Below, one piece after another: positions 8,447-16,649 of a stretch of 64,000 bases of DNA. The stretch's first letter is position 1. Every line of letters begins with the position of its first letter. The position numbers and the translations under genes are program-made. Under the pieces are notes generated by a model. That model ran no database searches, was not told the origin of the DNA, and was given only the letters and a program-made list of their open reading frames with translations. Origin of the DNA: Antiquaquibacter oligotrophicus (lineage in GTDB: Bacteria; Actinomycetota; Actinomycetes; Actinomycetales; Microbacteriaceae); contig NZ_CP085036.1 of assembly GCF_020535405.1 (NCBI RefSeq), positions 2,790,001-2,854,000 of the forward strand, read 5' to 3'.

Positions 8447-9271
8447 GTGACCGAGACGCCGGAACAGAAGACCCCCCAGGAGCAGCTGGACTACTACCAC
8501 TCGCGACGGGAAATGGCGGTGGTTCAACCTCAGGGCAGCCTCGCTCTCGTCAACACCCAGTGGATCGATAGTGAACAGCCCGTGTGGGGTGTGCCCGGTG
8601 TCTGGGCGCCGGCGGAGGGTGGACTGACGGTCACCGCTGCGGCGGCCGACGGCATCTACGTTGACGGTGAACTCGTCGACGGCTCAACCTTCGTGCGTGG
8701 CAAGGATTCCGCCGAGCCGAGCGCCATCGTCTTCAACGACACAACCAGCGGGTTTGTCATTGCGGGTGATGACGGGCACTACGGCTTGCGTGTCTTCGAC
8801 GGCAACTCCGAGGCCATCCAGGAGTTCGGCGGCATCTCGATCTTCGACTACGACCCGGAGTGGGTCATCACCGGAACGTTCACCGAGAACCCCGCCGGTA
8901 CGACCCTCGGCTTCGAGCAGCTCAAGAGCGACGGTCAGACGAAGGAGAAGGTGATTCCCGGCGAGATTACGTTCACCAAAGACGGGGTCGACTACAACCT
9001 GGCCGCATTCAAGGCTGGCAGGGCACTCCAGCTCGTGTTCGCAGACGCGACGAACGGCGACTCGACGTACAGCGTCGGACGCTTCCTTTTCCTTGCACCG
9101 AACCCGGACGGCACGATCACCCTCGACTTCAACCGAGCAGTCCTCCCGCCCTGCGCCTTCAGCTATGCCTTCAACTGCCCGCTGCCACCCAAGCAGAATC
9201 GATTCTCTGTGGCCATCGAGGCCGGGGAGAAGAATGTGCTCGCCAAGAGCGGTGCGCTGCTCCACGGTTGA
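8447..9271 (+). CDS. DUF1684 family protein
   Basis: This 274-residue protein matches the DUF1684 pattern. A helical start QLDYYHSRRE is followed by SLALVNTQWID, a beta-rich N-terminal part, and a second half with GRFLFLAP, LDFNRAVLPPCAFSYAFNCP and a conserved terminal segment. The PPCAF...NCP stretch is the family hallmark. The function of the family is unknown and it is presumably cytoplasmic. The start is uncertain: GTG at 8447 gives a typical family N-terminus, while ATG at 8414 and GTG at 8438 are in frame too. It is divergent from the giant membrane protein and sits 9 bases before the polymerase-like gene, so it is probably co-transcribed with it. Confidence 0.8.
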   Translation: MTETPEQKTPQEQLDYYHSRREMAVVQPQGSLALVNTQWIDSEQPVWGVPGVWAPAEGGLTVTAAAADGIYVDGELVDGSTFVRGKDSAEPSAIVFNDTTSGFVIAGDDGHYGLRVFDGNSEAIQEFGGISIFDYDPEWVITGTFTENPAGTTLGFEQLKSDGQTKEKVIPGEITFTKDGVDYNLAAFKAGRALQLVFADATNGDSTYSVGRFLFLAPNPDGTITLDFNRAVLPPCAFSYAFNCPLPPKQNRFSVAIEAGEKNVLAKSGALLHG

Positions 9272-9280
9272 GCGGATGCC

Positions 9281-10933
9281 GTGACCGCGGCATCCACGAT
9301 CGTTCTGGATCACCGCTCCGGCACCTTCTTCGCGTCGATCGACGACGGGCGCGAGCGCGAGGTTCGGGACCTGGCATCCTTTGTGGCCGATCGCGAACGC
9401 GAGCGTCCGAGGTGGGTGTGGGATGACACCTCCTGGTGGTACCCGCGGCTTCTCGCGGAGGGCGTGCGAGTGGAGCGATGTTTCGACTTGCGCCTGTGTC
9501 GGACGATCCTGCGGCGGTCCCTGCTGACCGCGGAGTCCGAACTGGCTCGCGCCCCCCTCGACGGCTGGGACAACGCGCGCGCTCCCGAGGTGCCTCCGTC
9601 TGGTGCCCTCTTCGAGTTCGAGGCCGCGCCGAGGGAGCCCGACGATCCCGTCGCCGAGTTCCGTCGGCAACGCACCGCCGTCGCCGGGAGTGCCGAACCC
9701 CCGCGGGTCGACTTGCTGCTCGCCGCCGAATCGGTGGGCGCGCTCATCGCGTCAGAACTGAACCATGCCGGTCTGCCGTGGGATGTCGAGCGTCACGGCG
9801 AACTCCTCACCGAGGTTCTCGGTGCCAGGCCGTCGCCCGGGCAGCGACCGCTTCACATGCAGCGAACGCTCGATCGGCTCCGCGCCGCGCTCGATGGTGC
9901 GGAGGTGAACCCCGATTCTCCTGTCGAGTTGCTCCGTGTGTTGCGACGAGCGGGACTCGACGTGTCGTCGACCTCGAAGTGGGAGCTCGCCGAGCACGAT
10001 CACCCTGCGATCGAACCGCTGCTCGAGTACAAGCGTCTCGCGCGTCTTCTGTCGGCAAATGGATGGAACTGGCTCGAGACCTGGGTTCGTGACGGACGGT
10101 TCCGAGCCGATTTTGTGCCGGGTGGTGTTGTAACCGGGAGATGGGCCACGAGTGGGGGAGGTGCGCTGCAGCTCCCCAAGCAGATCCGTGGTGCCGTTAT
10201 CGCTGACCCTGGGTGGGTGTTCGTTGTGGCGGATGCCTCGCAACTGGAGCCGCGCATCCTCGCCGCCCTCTCCGGCGATCGGTCCATGATCGCAGCGGCT
10301 GGCGAGACCGACATGTACAACGCGATTGTCGCCAGCGGTGCCGTCGACACCCGCGAGCACGCCAAGATCGGGATGCTCGGCGCCATGTACGGCGGAACCA
10401 CCGGCCAGAGCGGTCGTCTCCTGCCTCGCCTCGCACGGGCCTATCCGCGGGCGATCGGATTCGTCGAGGATGCTGCGCGAACGGGGGAGCGTGGCGGTCA
10501 GGTGATGACGAGACTCGGCCGCACCTCGCCGCTGCCTGACACCGCGTGGTTTCAGAGTCAGCGGGACGCGTCATCGGAGGGTGCGACCCCGGCGGGTGTT
10601 GCTGCCGCTCGAACGCGTGCTCGCGCGTTTGGACGGTTCACCCGGAACTTCGTTGTGCAGGGCACGGCCGCAGAGTGGGCGTTGTGCTGGTTGGCGGGCA
10701 TCCGTCAGCGGTTGTCGGCCCTCGCGGGGCACGGGTGGTTTACGACGTCGGCCCACCTCGTCTTTTTTGTTCACGATGAGGTCGTTGTCCACTGCCCGAT
10801 CGAGCACGCTCCCGACGTAGAGCGTGAGCTTCGCGAGGCAGCGTCGGCGGCAGGACGTTTGCTCTTCGGGGATGCCGGGCCCTCGTTCCCCGTGACCGTC
10901 GCCACGGTCCGTTCCTATGCCGACGCGAAGTGA
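9281..10933 (+). CDS. Short PolI-like protein (bifunctional 3'-5' exonuclease/DNA polymerase family)
   Basis: This 550-residue protein has a DnaQ-like N-terminal remnant (about 1-110) and a family A polymerase domain (about 170-550). Motif A reads VVADASQLEPR, with the catalytic Asp kept where PolI has DYSQIELR. Motif B keeps R, K and YG (REHAK...MYG), but the PolI Phe762 position is Leu. Motif C is FFVHDEVVVH with the catalytic HDE. This is the small actinobacterial PolI paralogue, distinct from replicative PolA, and it has no 5' nuclease domain. The usual exonuclease acidic residues are not obvious. GTG 9281 starts 9 bases after the DUF1684 stop. A DNA repair or gap-filling role is inferred, not shown. 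Confidence 0.85.
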   Translation: MTAASTIVLDHRSGTFFASIDDGREREVRDLASFVADRERERPRWVWDDTSWWYPRLLAEGVRVERCFDLRLCRTILRRSLLTAESELARAPLDGWDNARAPEVPPSGALFEFEAAPREPDDPVAEFRRQRTAVAGSAEPPRVDLLLAAESVGALIASELNHAGLPWDVERHGELLTEVLGARPSPGQRPLHMQRTLDRLRAALDGAEVNPDSPVELLRVLRRAGLDVSSTSKWELAEHDHPAIEPLLEYKRLARLLSANGWNWLETWVRDGRFRADFVPGGVVTGRWATSGGGALQLPKQIRGAVIADPGWVFVVADASQLEPRILAALSGDRSMIAAAGETDMYNAIVASGAVDTREHAKIGMLGAMYGGTTGQSGRLLPRLARAYPRAIGFVEDAARTGERGGQVMTRLGRTSPLPDTAWFQSQRDASSEGATPAGVAAARTRARAFGRFTRNFVVQGTAAEWALCWLAGIRQRLSALAGHGWFTTSAHLVFFVHDEVVVHCPIEHAPDVERELREAASAAGRLLFGDAGPSFPVTVATVRSYADAK

Positions 10934-10945
10934 CGCCACGCCGGG

Positions 10946-10985
10946 AATCACATGCTTGTGATTTCGGGGAGTTGTCGGCGATAAT
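10946..10985 (+). promoter_or_regulatory. Promoter with a 7-bp inverted repeat over its -35 (DUF3145 gene)
   Basis: A perfect dyad AATCACA-TGCT-TGTGATT lies at 10946-10963. Its right arm overlaps a -35-like TTGTGA (10956-10961), followed after 18 bases by a good -10, GATAAT (10980-10985). The site is about 100 bases before the DUF3145 start. The position of the dyad over the -35 suggests a repressor or activator site for a dimeric regulator. The identity of that regulator is unknown. Confidence 0.5.
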
Positions 10986-11086
10986 GAGGCCAGCGGGTTC
11001 GCCCGTTCCAATTTCACAGTCCGCACACGTTGCACCGTTCATCTGGGTCGATGGGGAAGTCGCACCCAACCAGAACGGAGATCGAC

Positions 11087-11605
11087 GTGACTGCACAGAG
11101 TGTTTCTCGAAACACGGCTCGTGGGGTGCTTTTTGTGCACTCCGCGCCACGCGCGCTGTGCCCACACATCGAGTGGGCGGCAGGTCGCGCCCTTGAGCGC
11201 GCCGTCAATTTCGATTGGATCGAGCAGCCCGTTCTCAAGGGCTCGCTTCGTACCGAGTTCTACTGGGAGGGCCCGCGCGGCACAGGCGCACGGCTCGCAT
11301 CGGCACTTCGGGGGTGGGAGCACCTCCGCTATGAGGTGACGGAGGACGCTGGCCTCGGTACGGACGGCGGGCGTTGGATGCACACACCCGACCTCGGCAT
11401 TTTTTTCGCGCAGACCGACACGGTCGGCAACGTCGTCATCCCGGAGGATCGCATTCGATCTGCCATGGAGACGGCAGGGGCCAATGCGCTCGAACTTCAT
11501 CGCGAACTCCGTCTGGCCCTGGGTCAGGCGTGGGACGACGAGCTCGACGTGTTCCGTCACGCCGGGCAAGACTCCGCGGTCGTGTGGTTGCACGCCGTCG
11601 GGTAA
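11087..11605 (+). CDS. DUF3145 family protein
   Basis: This 172-residue protein of the actinobacteria-restricted DUF3145 family has the characteristic start TARGVLFVHSAPRALCPHIE and blocks such as LKGSLRTEFYWEGP, GWEHLRYEVTED and RWMHTPDLGIFFAQTD. No catalytic motif is known. The protein is soluble and its role is unknown. It is frequently found near the FASII genes, as here. GTG 11087 has an ACGGAG ribosome site 6 bases upstream; the frame extends to 11030 without support. A promoter with a dyad lies upstream, and the 52-residue gene follows after 29 bases. Confidence 0.88.
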   Translation: MTAQSVSRNTARGVLFVHSAPRALCPHIEWAAGRALERAVNFDWIEQPVLKGSLRTEFYWEGPRGTGARLASALRGWEHLRYEVTEDAGLGTDGGRWMHTPDLGIFFAQTDTVGNVVIPEDRIRSAMETAGANALELHRELRLALGQAWDDELDVFRHAGQDSAVVWLHAVG

Positions 11606-11634
11606 CGGAAGAAAGTGGTTAGGCCGGAGGAACC

Positions 11635-11793
11635 ATGGACACGCTGAATCGCGAACTGACGGAACTGCTCGACGAGGTGGCACCACCCCTCATCGACCTG
11701 GAGCAACTCGAACGACTCGTCACCGAGGACGACTTGATCCAGTTCGACGGGGAGTGCCTACTGCACGACGGCTGCAGGCCCATCGGCCGCTAG
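11635..11793 (+). CDS. Small hypothetical protein, 52 residues
   Basis: This short open frame begins with an ideal ribosome site (GGAGG ending 5 bases before the ATG). It encodes MDTLNRELTELLDEV followed by an acidic leucine-rich stretch and a tail with two cysteines (ECLLHDGCRPIGR). It lies 29 bases downstream of the DUF3145 gene on the same strand and ends 7 bases before the convergent fabF stop. Codon use matches its neighbours. The leucine pattern in residues 4-30 suggests an amphipathic helix or short coiled coil. No family was recognised. Co-transcription with the DUF3145 gene is likely. Confidence 0.6.
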   Translation: MDTLNRELTELLDEVAPPLIDLEQLERLVTEDDLIQFDGECLLHDGCRPIGR

Positions 11794-11800
11794 CTGCGAC

Positions 11801-13039
11801 CTAGTTGTAGCTGCGGAAGGCGGCCACGGAGTTGTGGCCACCGAAGCCGAACGAGTTGCTGAGCGCCAGCAACTCTCCGTCCCCGAGCGCACGAGGCGCG
11901 GTCACGACGTCGAGGGGGATCTCCGGATCCTGCTCCGTGAGGTTGATGGTCGGCGGTGCCGTGCGGTTGTGGAGTGCCAGGATCGTGAAGATGGCCTCCA
12001 GAGCGCCGGTTCCACCGAGGAGATGACCGGTCGCCGCTTTTGTCGCGGACACGGCGATTGACGGAAGGTGATCGCCGAACACGCGAGCCATGGCGTTGTA
12101 CTCCGCGATGTCGCCGACGGGTGTGCTCGTCGCGTGGGCGTTGATGTGCGCGACATCCGTCGGACTCGCCCCGGCCATCTCGATCGCGGCCTTCATCGCA
12201 CGAGCCGCGGCCGAACCCTCGGGGTCGGGTGCGGTGATATGGAACGAGTCACTCGTGACGGTGCCGCCGGCGAGCTCCGCGTAGATGCGGGCACCGCGCG
12301 CGAGGGCGTGCTCCTCGGTCTCGAGCACGATCGAGCCAGCACCCTCACCGAGCACAAAGCCATCTCGGGACACGTCGTACGGTCGCGAGGCGGTCTCGGG
12401 GCTGTCATTGCGCTTGGAGAGTGCCTGCATCGACGCGAACGCTGCGATCGGCAGGGGATGCACGACCGCCTCGGTTCCGCCCGCGATCACGACATCGGCG
12501 AGACCCAGCTGGAGGTGGGCGTAGGCGTTGGCAATTGCCTCTGTGCTCGATGCGCACGCCGACACATCGGTGCGGGCGTAGGCGCGAGAGGGGATGGACA
12601 TGCTGATCGCGGCCGCGGCGGCGTTCGGCATGAGCATCGGAATGGTCATCGGAAGGACCCGGCGAGGGCCCTTCTCACGCAGGGTGTCCCATGCGTCGAG
12701 GAGCGTCCACAGACCACCGATACCGGTGGAGTAGTCGACACCGACGCGGATGGGATCGACGTCGGGGGAGCCAGCATCCGCCCACGCCTCACGGGCTGAG
12801 ATGAGGGCGAACTGGCTGGAGGGGTCGAGACGCTTGGACTCGACACGTTCGAGAACCTCTTCGGGGCGGACCTTGGCCTCAGCCGCGAAGGTGACGGGGA
12901 GCTCGTACTGCTCAACCCAGTCGTGTGTGAGGGTGTGTGCGCCCGATTCGCCTGCGAGGAGTGCCTCCCAGGACTCGGGAGCGGTCCCGCCGAGCGGGGA
13001 GGTGGCACCGATACCGGTGACGACGATCTTTTTGGTCAT
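11801..13039 (-). CDS. fabF: 3-oxoacyl-ACP synthase II (KAS II)
   Basis: The 412-residue condensing enzyme of type II fatty acid synthesis elongates acyl-ACP with malonyl-ACP in the cytoplasm. It has the Cys-His-His triad of KAS I/II: C162 in TDVSACASSTEA, H302 in NAHATSTPVGD and H339 in KAATGHLLGGTGALEA. The C-terminal SNSFGFGGHN glycine loop is intact, and the length is usual for FabF. It is the last gene of the aceE-regulator-fabD-fabH-acpP-fabF block, 88 bases after acpP. The start ATG 13039 gives the normal MTKKIVVTGIG beginning. Expression is probably governed by the FasR-like regulator of the same cluster. Confidence 0.97.
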   Translation of the reverse strand: MTKKIVVTGIGATSPLGGTAPESWEALLAGESGAHTLTHDWVEQYELPVTFAAEAKVRPEEVLERVESKRLDPSSQFALISAREAWADAGSPDVDPIRVGVDYSTGIGGLWTLLDAWDTLREKGPRRVLPMTIPMLMPNAAAAAISMSIPSRAYARTDVSACASSTEAIANAYAHLQLGLADVVIAGGTEAVVHPLPIAAFASMQALSKRNDSPETASRPYDVSRDGFVLGEGAGSIVLETEEHALARGARIYAELAGGTVTSDSFHITAPDPEGSAAARAMKAAIEMAGASPTDVAHINAHATSTPVGDIAEYNAMARVFGDHLPSIAVSATKAATGHLLGGTGALEAIFTILALHNRTAPPTINLTEQDPEIPLDVVTAPRALGDGELLALSNSFGFGGHNSVAAFRSYN

Positions 13040-13127
13040 TTCACGTTCCTGTCGTGTACTGCGTGGTGCGCTTGCGCATCAGCGAGGCGGCCAGCCGGGG
13101 AACCGGCTGGCCGGCCGCTGATGTTGT

Positions 13128-13376
13128 TCAGCCCTGCGCGCTGGTGATGAAGCTCACGGCGTCGCCGACGGTCTTGAGGTTCTTGACCTCTTCGTCGGGA
13201 ATCTTGACGTCGAACTTCTCTTCAGCGTTGACGACGATCGTCATCATCGAAATGGAGTCGATGTCGAGGTCGTCGGTGAACGACTTGTCCAGCTCGACGG
13301 TGTCCGTCGCAATGCCGGTCTCGTCGTTGATGAGCTCGGCCAGGCCGGCCAGTACTTCTTCCGTGGACAATGCCAT
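13128..13376 (-). CDS. acpP: Acyl carrier protein
   Basis: This 82-residue acidic four-helix protein carries growing acyl chains on a phosphopantetheine arm. The attachment serine is S41 in DLDIDSISMM (the usual motif is DSLS or DSIS), flanked by the acidic recognition helix. It lies between fabH and fabF in the FASII cluster, the usual actinobacterial order. An AGGAGAAA-type ribosome site precedes the ATG, as expected for a highly expressed gene. It is not a polyketide ACP, because no polyketide synthase genes are near. Confidence 0.97.
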   Translation of the reverse strand: MALSTEEVLAGLAELINDETGIATDTVELDKSFTDDLDIDSISMMTIVVNAEEKFDVKIPDEEVKNLKTVGDAVSFITSAQG

Positions 13377-13418
13377 TGTTGTTTTCTCCTTGATGGTGTG
13401 AAGTGACCGCTAAGCAGT

Positions 13419-14417
13419 TTAGGGGAGGACGACGACCTGGGCCCCGAAGACGAGGCCCGCGCCGAAGCCGATCTGCAGCGCGAGACCTCCGCTGAGTTCC
13501 GGGTGCTCCTCGAGTAACCGGTGCGTGGCAAGCGGTATCGATGCGGCACTCGTGTTGCCGGTGGTGGCGATGTCGCGCCCGACGAGCACCGTCTCAGGCA
13601 GACCGAGTTGCTTGGCGAACTCGTCGATGATGCGCATGTTGGCCTGGTGAGGGATGAACGCGGCGAGATCGGATGCTTCGACTCCGGCAACCTCGAGTGC
13701 CTGACGCGCGACCTTCGCCATCTCCCACACTGCCCAGCGAAAAACGGTCTGACCGTCCTGTCGGAGCGTGGGCCACGGAGCATCGCCGTTGCGGAAGTCA
13801 ACGAGTGTCGCGTTCATGCCAACGGACCCGGCCTTGGAACCGTCGGAGCCCCACACGGGTGCTGCGACCCCGGGGAAGTCACTCGGGCCGATGACCACTG
13901 CGCCCGCCCCATCGCCGAGGAGGAACGAGATCGTGCGGTCCGTGGGGTCGACGATGTCCGAGAGCTTCTCTGCCCCGATCACGAGTGCGTAGTGGGCTGC
14001 GCCGGCCCTGATGAGGGCATCCGCCTGGGTCACTCCGTAACTGAACCCCGCGCACGCGGCGTTCTCGTCGTAGGCGGCCGCAGGGTTGGCGCCGACGCGG
14101 TCGGCGACGACAGCGGCCATCGACGGCGTCTGCTGCACGTTGCTGATGGTTGCGACGATCACGAGATCGATGAGTTCCGGGGCGACTCCCGCGCGCTCGA
14201 TGGCTTCGCGCGCGGCATCCGTCGCCAGGTCCACCGCGAGGACGTCAGCGGATGCCCGTGTGCGGGTCGAAATGCCCGTGCGCTGCTTGATCCACTCGTC
14301 GCTCGAGTCGATCGGGCCGACCAGATCGTCGTTGGGGACGACGAGATCGCCGCGTGCCGCTCCGTAGCTGTAGATTCGCGTGAACTGGGGGCCGGTGGCC
14401 TGCTTGAGTGTTGCCAT
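13419..14417 (-). CDS. fabH: 3-oxoacyl-ACP synthase III (KAS III)
   Basis: This 332-residue initiating condensing enzyme joins an acyl-CoA primer (probably branched, as usual in actinobacteria) to malonyl-ACP. The catalytic triad is visible: C122 in NAACAGFSYG, H257 in FIPHQANM and N288 in ATTGNTSAASIP. The start codon overlaps the fabD stop by one base (TGATG), so the two are translationally coupled. acpP follows after 42 bases. Length and motif spacing are normal. This arrangement is that of Streptomyces, where fabH lies in the fabD operon, in contrast to mycobacteria. Confidence 0.97.
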   Translation of the reverse strand: MATLKQATGPQFTRIYSYGAARGDLVVPNDDLVGPIDSSDEWIKQRTGISTRTRASADVLAVDLATDAAREAIERAGVAPELIDLVIVATISNVQQTPSMAAVVADRVGANPAAAYDENAACAGFSYGVTQADALIRAGAAHYALVIGAEKLSDIVDPTDRTISFLLGDGAGAVVIGPSDFPGVAAPVWGSDGSKAGSVGMNATLVDFRNGDAPWPTLRQDGQTVFRWAVWEMAKVARQALEVAGVEASDLAAFIPHQANMRIIDEFAKQLGLPETVLVGRDIATTGNTSAASIPLATHRLLEEHPELSGGLALQIGFGAGLVFGAQVVVLP

Positions 14418-15331
14418 CAGGCGTCGATCATCTCGAACGCTGCGGCAAGGTCATCCGGTGTCTTGACCGCGACCGTCGGAACACCTTTCAGACCGCGCTT
14501 GACGAGGCCCACGAGTGCGCCAGCGGGTGCGAGTTCGATGATGCCCGTGACACCCGCCTCGCCCAGTGACGCCATGGTCTTGTCCCACCGCACGGGCGAC
14601 GAGACCTGTCCGACGAGGAGATCGACGAACTCTTGTCCGTTCGAGACGCGTGAGCCGTCCTTGTTGGTCCAGATCGGAATAGTGGGGTCCAGGGCGACGA
14701 TTCCGGCGGCCACCTCTGCCAGTGGCTCGACGGCGGGCGCCATGTACCGGGTGTGGAACGCTCCGGCGACCTGAAGCGGAATGACCCGCGTGCCGGGCAC
14801 GGGGTTCGCGGCGAGCTCCGCGAGAGCGGGGAGGGCACCGGCCACCACGATTTGGCCACCGCCGTTGTAGTTCGCGGGGCTGAGCTCGAGCTCCGCCAGT
14901 CGTGCGAGGAGCTCCGCCTCGTCACCGCCGAGCACCGCGGACATTCCGGCCTGCTCGAGGGCCGCAGCATCCGCCATGGCGTTCGCTCGCTCACGCACGA
15001 AGGTGACCGCGTCGGTGTCGCTCAGGATGCCGGCACCCGCGGCGGCCGTGATCTCTCCTACAGAGTGCCCCGCTATGCCGTCGATCTTGTCGCGTCGGCC
15101 GTCGGCCAGCAGCGCCGAGAGCGTGAGGAGACCCGCTGCAACGATGAGGGGCTGCGCGATACGGGTGTCGCGGATCGTGTCGGCATCCGATGTGGTGCCG
15201 TGCGCGACGAGGTCGATGCCGACGGCGTCGGAGATCGCTCCGAGTTGGTCGGCGAATCGGGGTTCGGCGAGCCACGGCTCGAGGAAACCTGGGGTTTGAG
15301 AGCCCTGACCGGGCGCAACGATAACGATCAC
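14417..15331 (-). CDS. fabD: Malonyl-CoA:ACP transacylase
   Basis: This 304-residue enzyme loads malonate from CoA onto ACP. Motifs are GQGSQ near the start, GHSVGE with nucleophile S90, an arginine at about residue 115 (FVRERA) for malonate binding, and H193 in AFHTRYM. I chose GTG 15331 because the protein then begins VIVIVAPGQGSQ as in the family; the frame runs 17 codons further upstream without homology. A dyad lies about 40 bases upstream, so this is probably the first gene of a fabD-fabH-acpP-fabF transcript. It is preceded by the FasR-like regulator gene 100 bases away. Confidence 0.96.
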   Translation of the reverse strand: MIVIVAPGQGSQTPGFLEPWLAEPRFADQLGAISDAVGIDLVAHGTTSDADTIRDTRIAQPLIVAAGLLTLSALLADGRRDKIDGIAGHSVGEITAAAGAGILSDTDAVTFVRERANAMADAAALEQAGMSAVLGGDEAELLARLAELELSPANYNGGGQIVVAGALPALAELAANPVPGTRVIPLQVAGAFHTRYMAPAVEPLAEVAAGIVALDPTIPIWTNKDGSRVSNGQEFVDLLVGQVSSPVRWDKTMASLGEAGVTGIIELAPAGALVGLVKRGLKGVPTVAVKTPDDLAAAFEMIDA

Positions 15332-15363
15332 CGGTCTAGTCTGCCAACGATCGAGCCGGATGC

Positions 15364-15381
15364 TGTGGCGACAGTCCCACA
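15364..15381. promoter_or_regulatory. 18-bp dyad upstream of fabD, candidate FasR operator
   Basis: The sequence TGTGG-N8-CCACA at 15364-15381 is a perfect 5-bp inverted repeat in the 100-base gap between the FasR-like regulator gene and fabD. It lies about 35-50 bases upstream of the fabD GTG. In Streptomyces, FasR binds the fabD promoter region, so an operator here would fit. The assignment to FasR is inference from position; no consensus was compared. Confidence 0.4.
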
Positions 15382-15431
15382 AACATCCGCTGGTGCGTTG
15401 TGCGATACCTCAGACCGTGCCCGGAACTCGG

Positions 15432-16643
15432 CTAGAAAGAGCGAGAACCGGACTGCTGCCCGGCGCGTTTGCGCTCCGCGGGATCTGCGATGGAGCCGAC
15501 GATGAGTGCCGACTGCAGAATGAGCGCCTCACGTGCGCCCGTGGCATCCCACCCGATCACGTCGCTCACCCGTTTGAGTCGGTAGCGCACGGTGTTCGGG
15601 TGGACGAAGAGCTCGCGCGCCGTCGCCTCAAGGGATCTCCCGTTGTCCAGGTAACACCACAGGGTCGTCAGGAGGTCCGTGGAGTGTGCTTGAAGCGGCT
15701 TGTAGATCTTGTTGATGAGGGTGGCGCGTGCCAGTGGATCGCCAGCGAACGCACGTTCTGGCAGCAGATCGTCGGCCAGGGTGGGGCGGGGAGCGTTGCG
15801 CCAGGACCGAGCGACGGCGAAGCCCGCGAGCGCCGCTTTCGCACTGCGTGCCGCGTCGACGAGAGTCGGAACCTCTGGTCCGAGCACCAGATGGCCGGAG
15901 CCGAATCCCGGCTCGAGCTGTTCGGCGATGGTGAGGAAGGGCATCGGCGGAGCGGCATCCGGGTCCTCGGACGCTGGGCTCGCGCGGCCGATGACGAGCA
16001 CCAGTCGCGAGCCCTGGACGCCGATGAGTACGTCAGCGTCGAGGTGCCTGGCGGTGCGACGCAATTGGTCGACGTCGAGCATCTTGGGCGCAGTCCCGAC
16101 GAGCACACACACTTCGCCGTGGCCGTTCCAGCCGAGGGCCGCGATACGGCTGGGCAGCTCGTTGTCGTACTCGCCGGACAGGATCGAATCGACGACGAGG
16201 GCCTCGAGGCGGGCATCCCACAAACCGCGTGCCTCGGCCGCACGCGCATAAACGTCGGCCGCGGCGAAAGCGATCTCGCGCGAGTACAGGAGGATGGCCT
16301 CCTTGAGAACGTCATCGCCGTCGCCGACGCGTTCCTCGACCACCTCAACGGTGATTCGGATGAGCTGGAGTGTCTGCGTGAGGGATACCGAGCGAAGGAG
16401 CTCCCGTGGGGCGGCTCCGAAGACGTCCGCGGCGATCCACGGGATCGATTTGGGGTCCTCGAACCACGAGATGAAACTCGTGATGCCGTTCTGGGCAACG
16501 AGGCCGACCGCCGAGCGCCGCCCTGGTGGCATGTCGCCGTACCAGGGCAACGTCTCGTCGAGTCGCTTGAGTGTTGCGGTAGCAAGCTCGCCGGAGATGG
16601 TTCTCAACCAGGCGAGCGTCTGCTCCTTCGTTTTTGGTGCCAC
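15432..16643 (-). CDS. fasR: PucR-type regulator of fatty acid synthesis (FasR-like)
   Basis: This 403-residue regulator has the C-terminal PucR helix-turn-helix (about residues 325-385: LWCYLDNGRSLEATAREL, then VHPNTVRYRLKRV) and a central GGDEF-like region. In Streptomyces coelicolor the orthologue next to fabD is FasR, an activator of the fabD-fabH-acpP-fabF operon. Location here is identical: 6 bases after aceE and 100 bases before fabD, all on one strand. It therefore probably shares the aceE transcript and links pyruvate-to-acetyl-CoA flux with chain synthesis. The start ATG 16643 gives the family N-terminus. The effector is unknown from sequence. Confidence 0.85.
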   Translation of the reverse strand: MAPKTKEQTLAWLRTISGELATATLKRLDETLPWYGDMPPGRRSAVGLVAQNGITSFISWFEDPKSIPWIAADVFGAAPRELLRSVSLTQTLQLIRITVEVVEERVGDGDDVLKEAILLYSREIAFAAADVYARAAEARGLWDARLEALVVDSILSGEYDNELPSRIAALGWNGHGEVCVLVGTAPKMLDVDQLRRTARHLDADVLIGVQGSRLVLVIGRASPASEDPDAAPPMPFLTIAEQLEPGFGSGHLVLGPEVPTLVDAARSAKAALAGFAVARSWRNAPRPTLADDLLPERAFAGDPLARATLINKIYKPLQAHSTDLLTTLWCYLDNGRSLEATARELFVHPNTVRYRLKRVSDVIGWDATGAREALILQSALIVGSIADPAERKRAGQQSGSRSF

Positions 16644-16649
16644 GATCGG

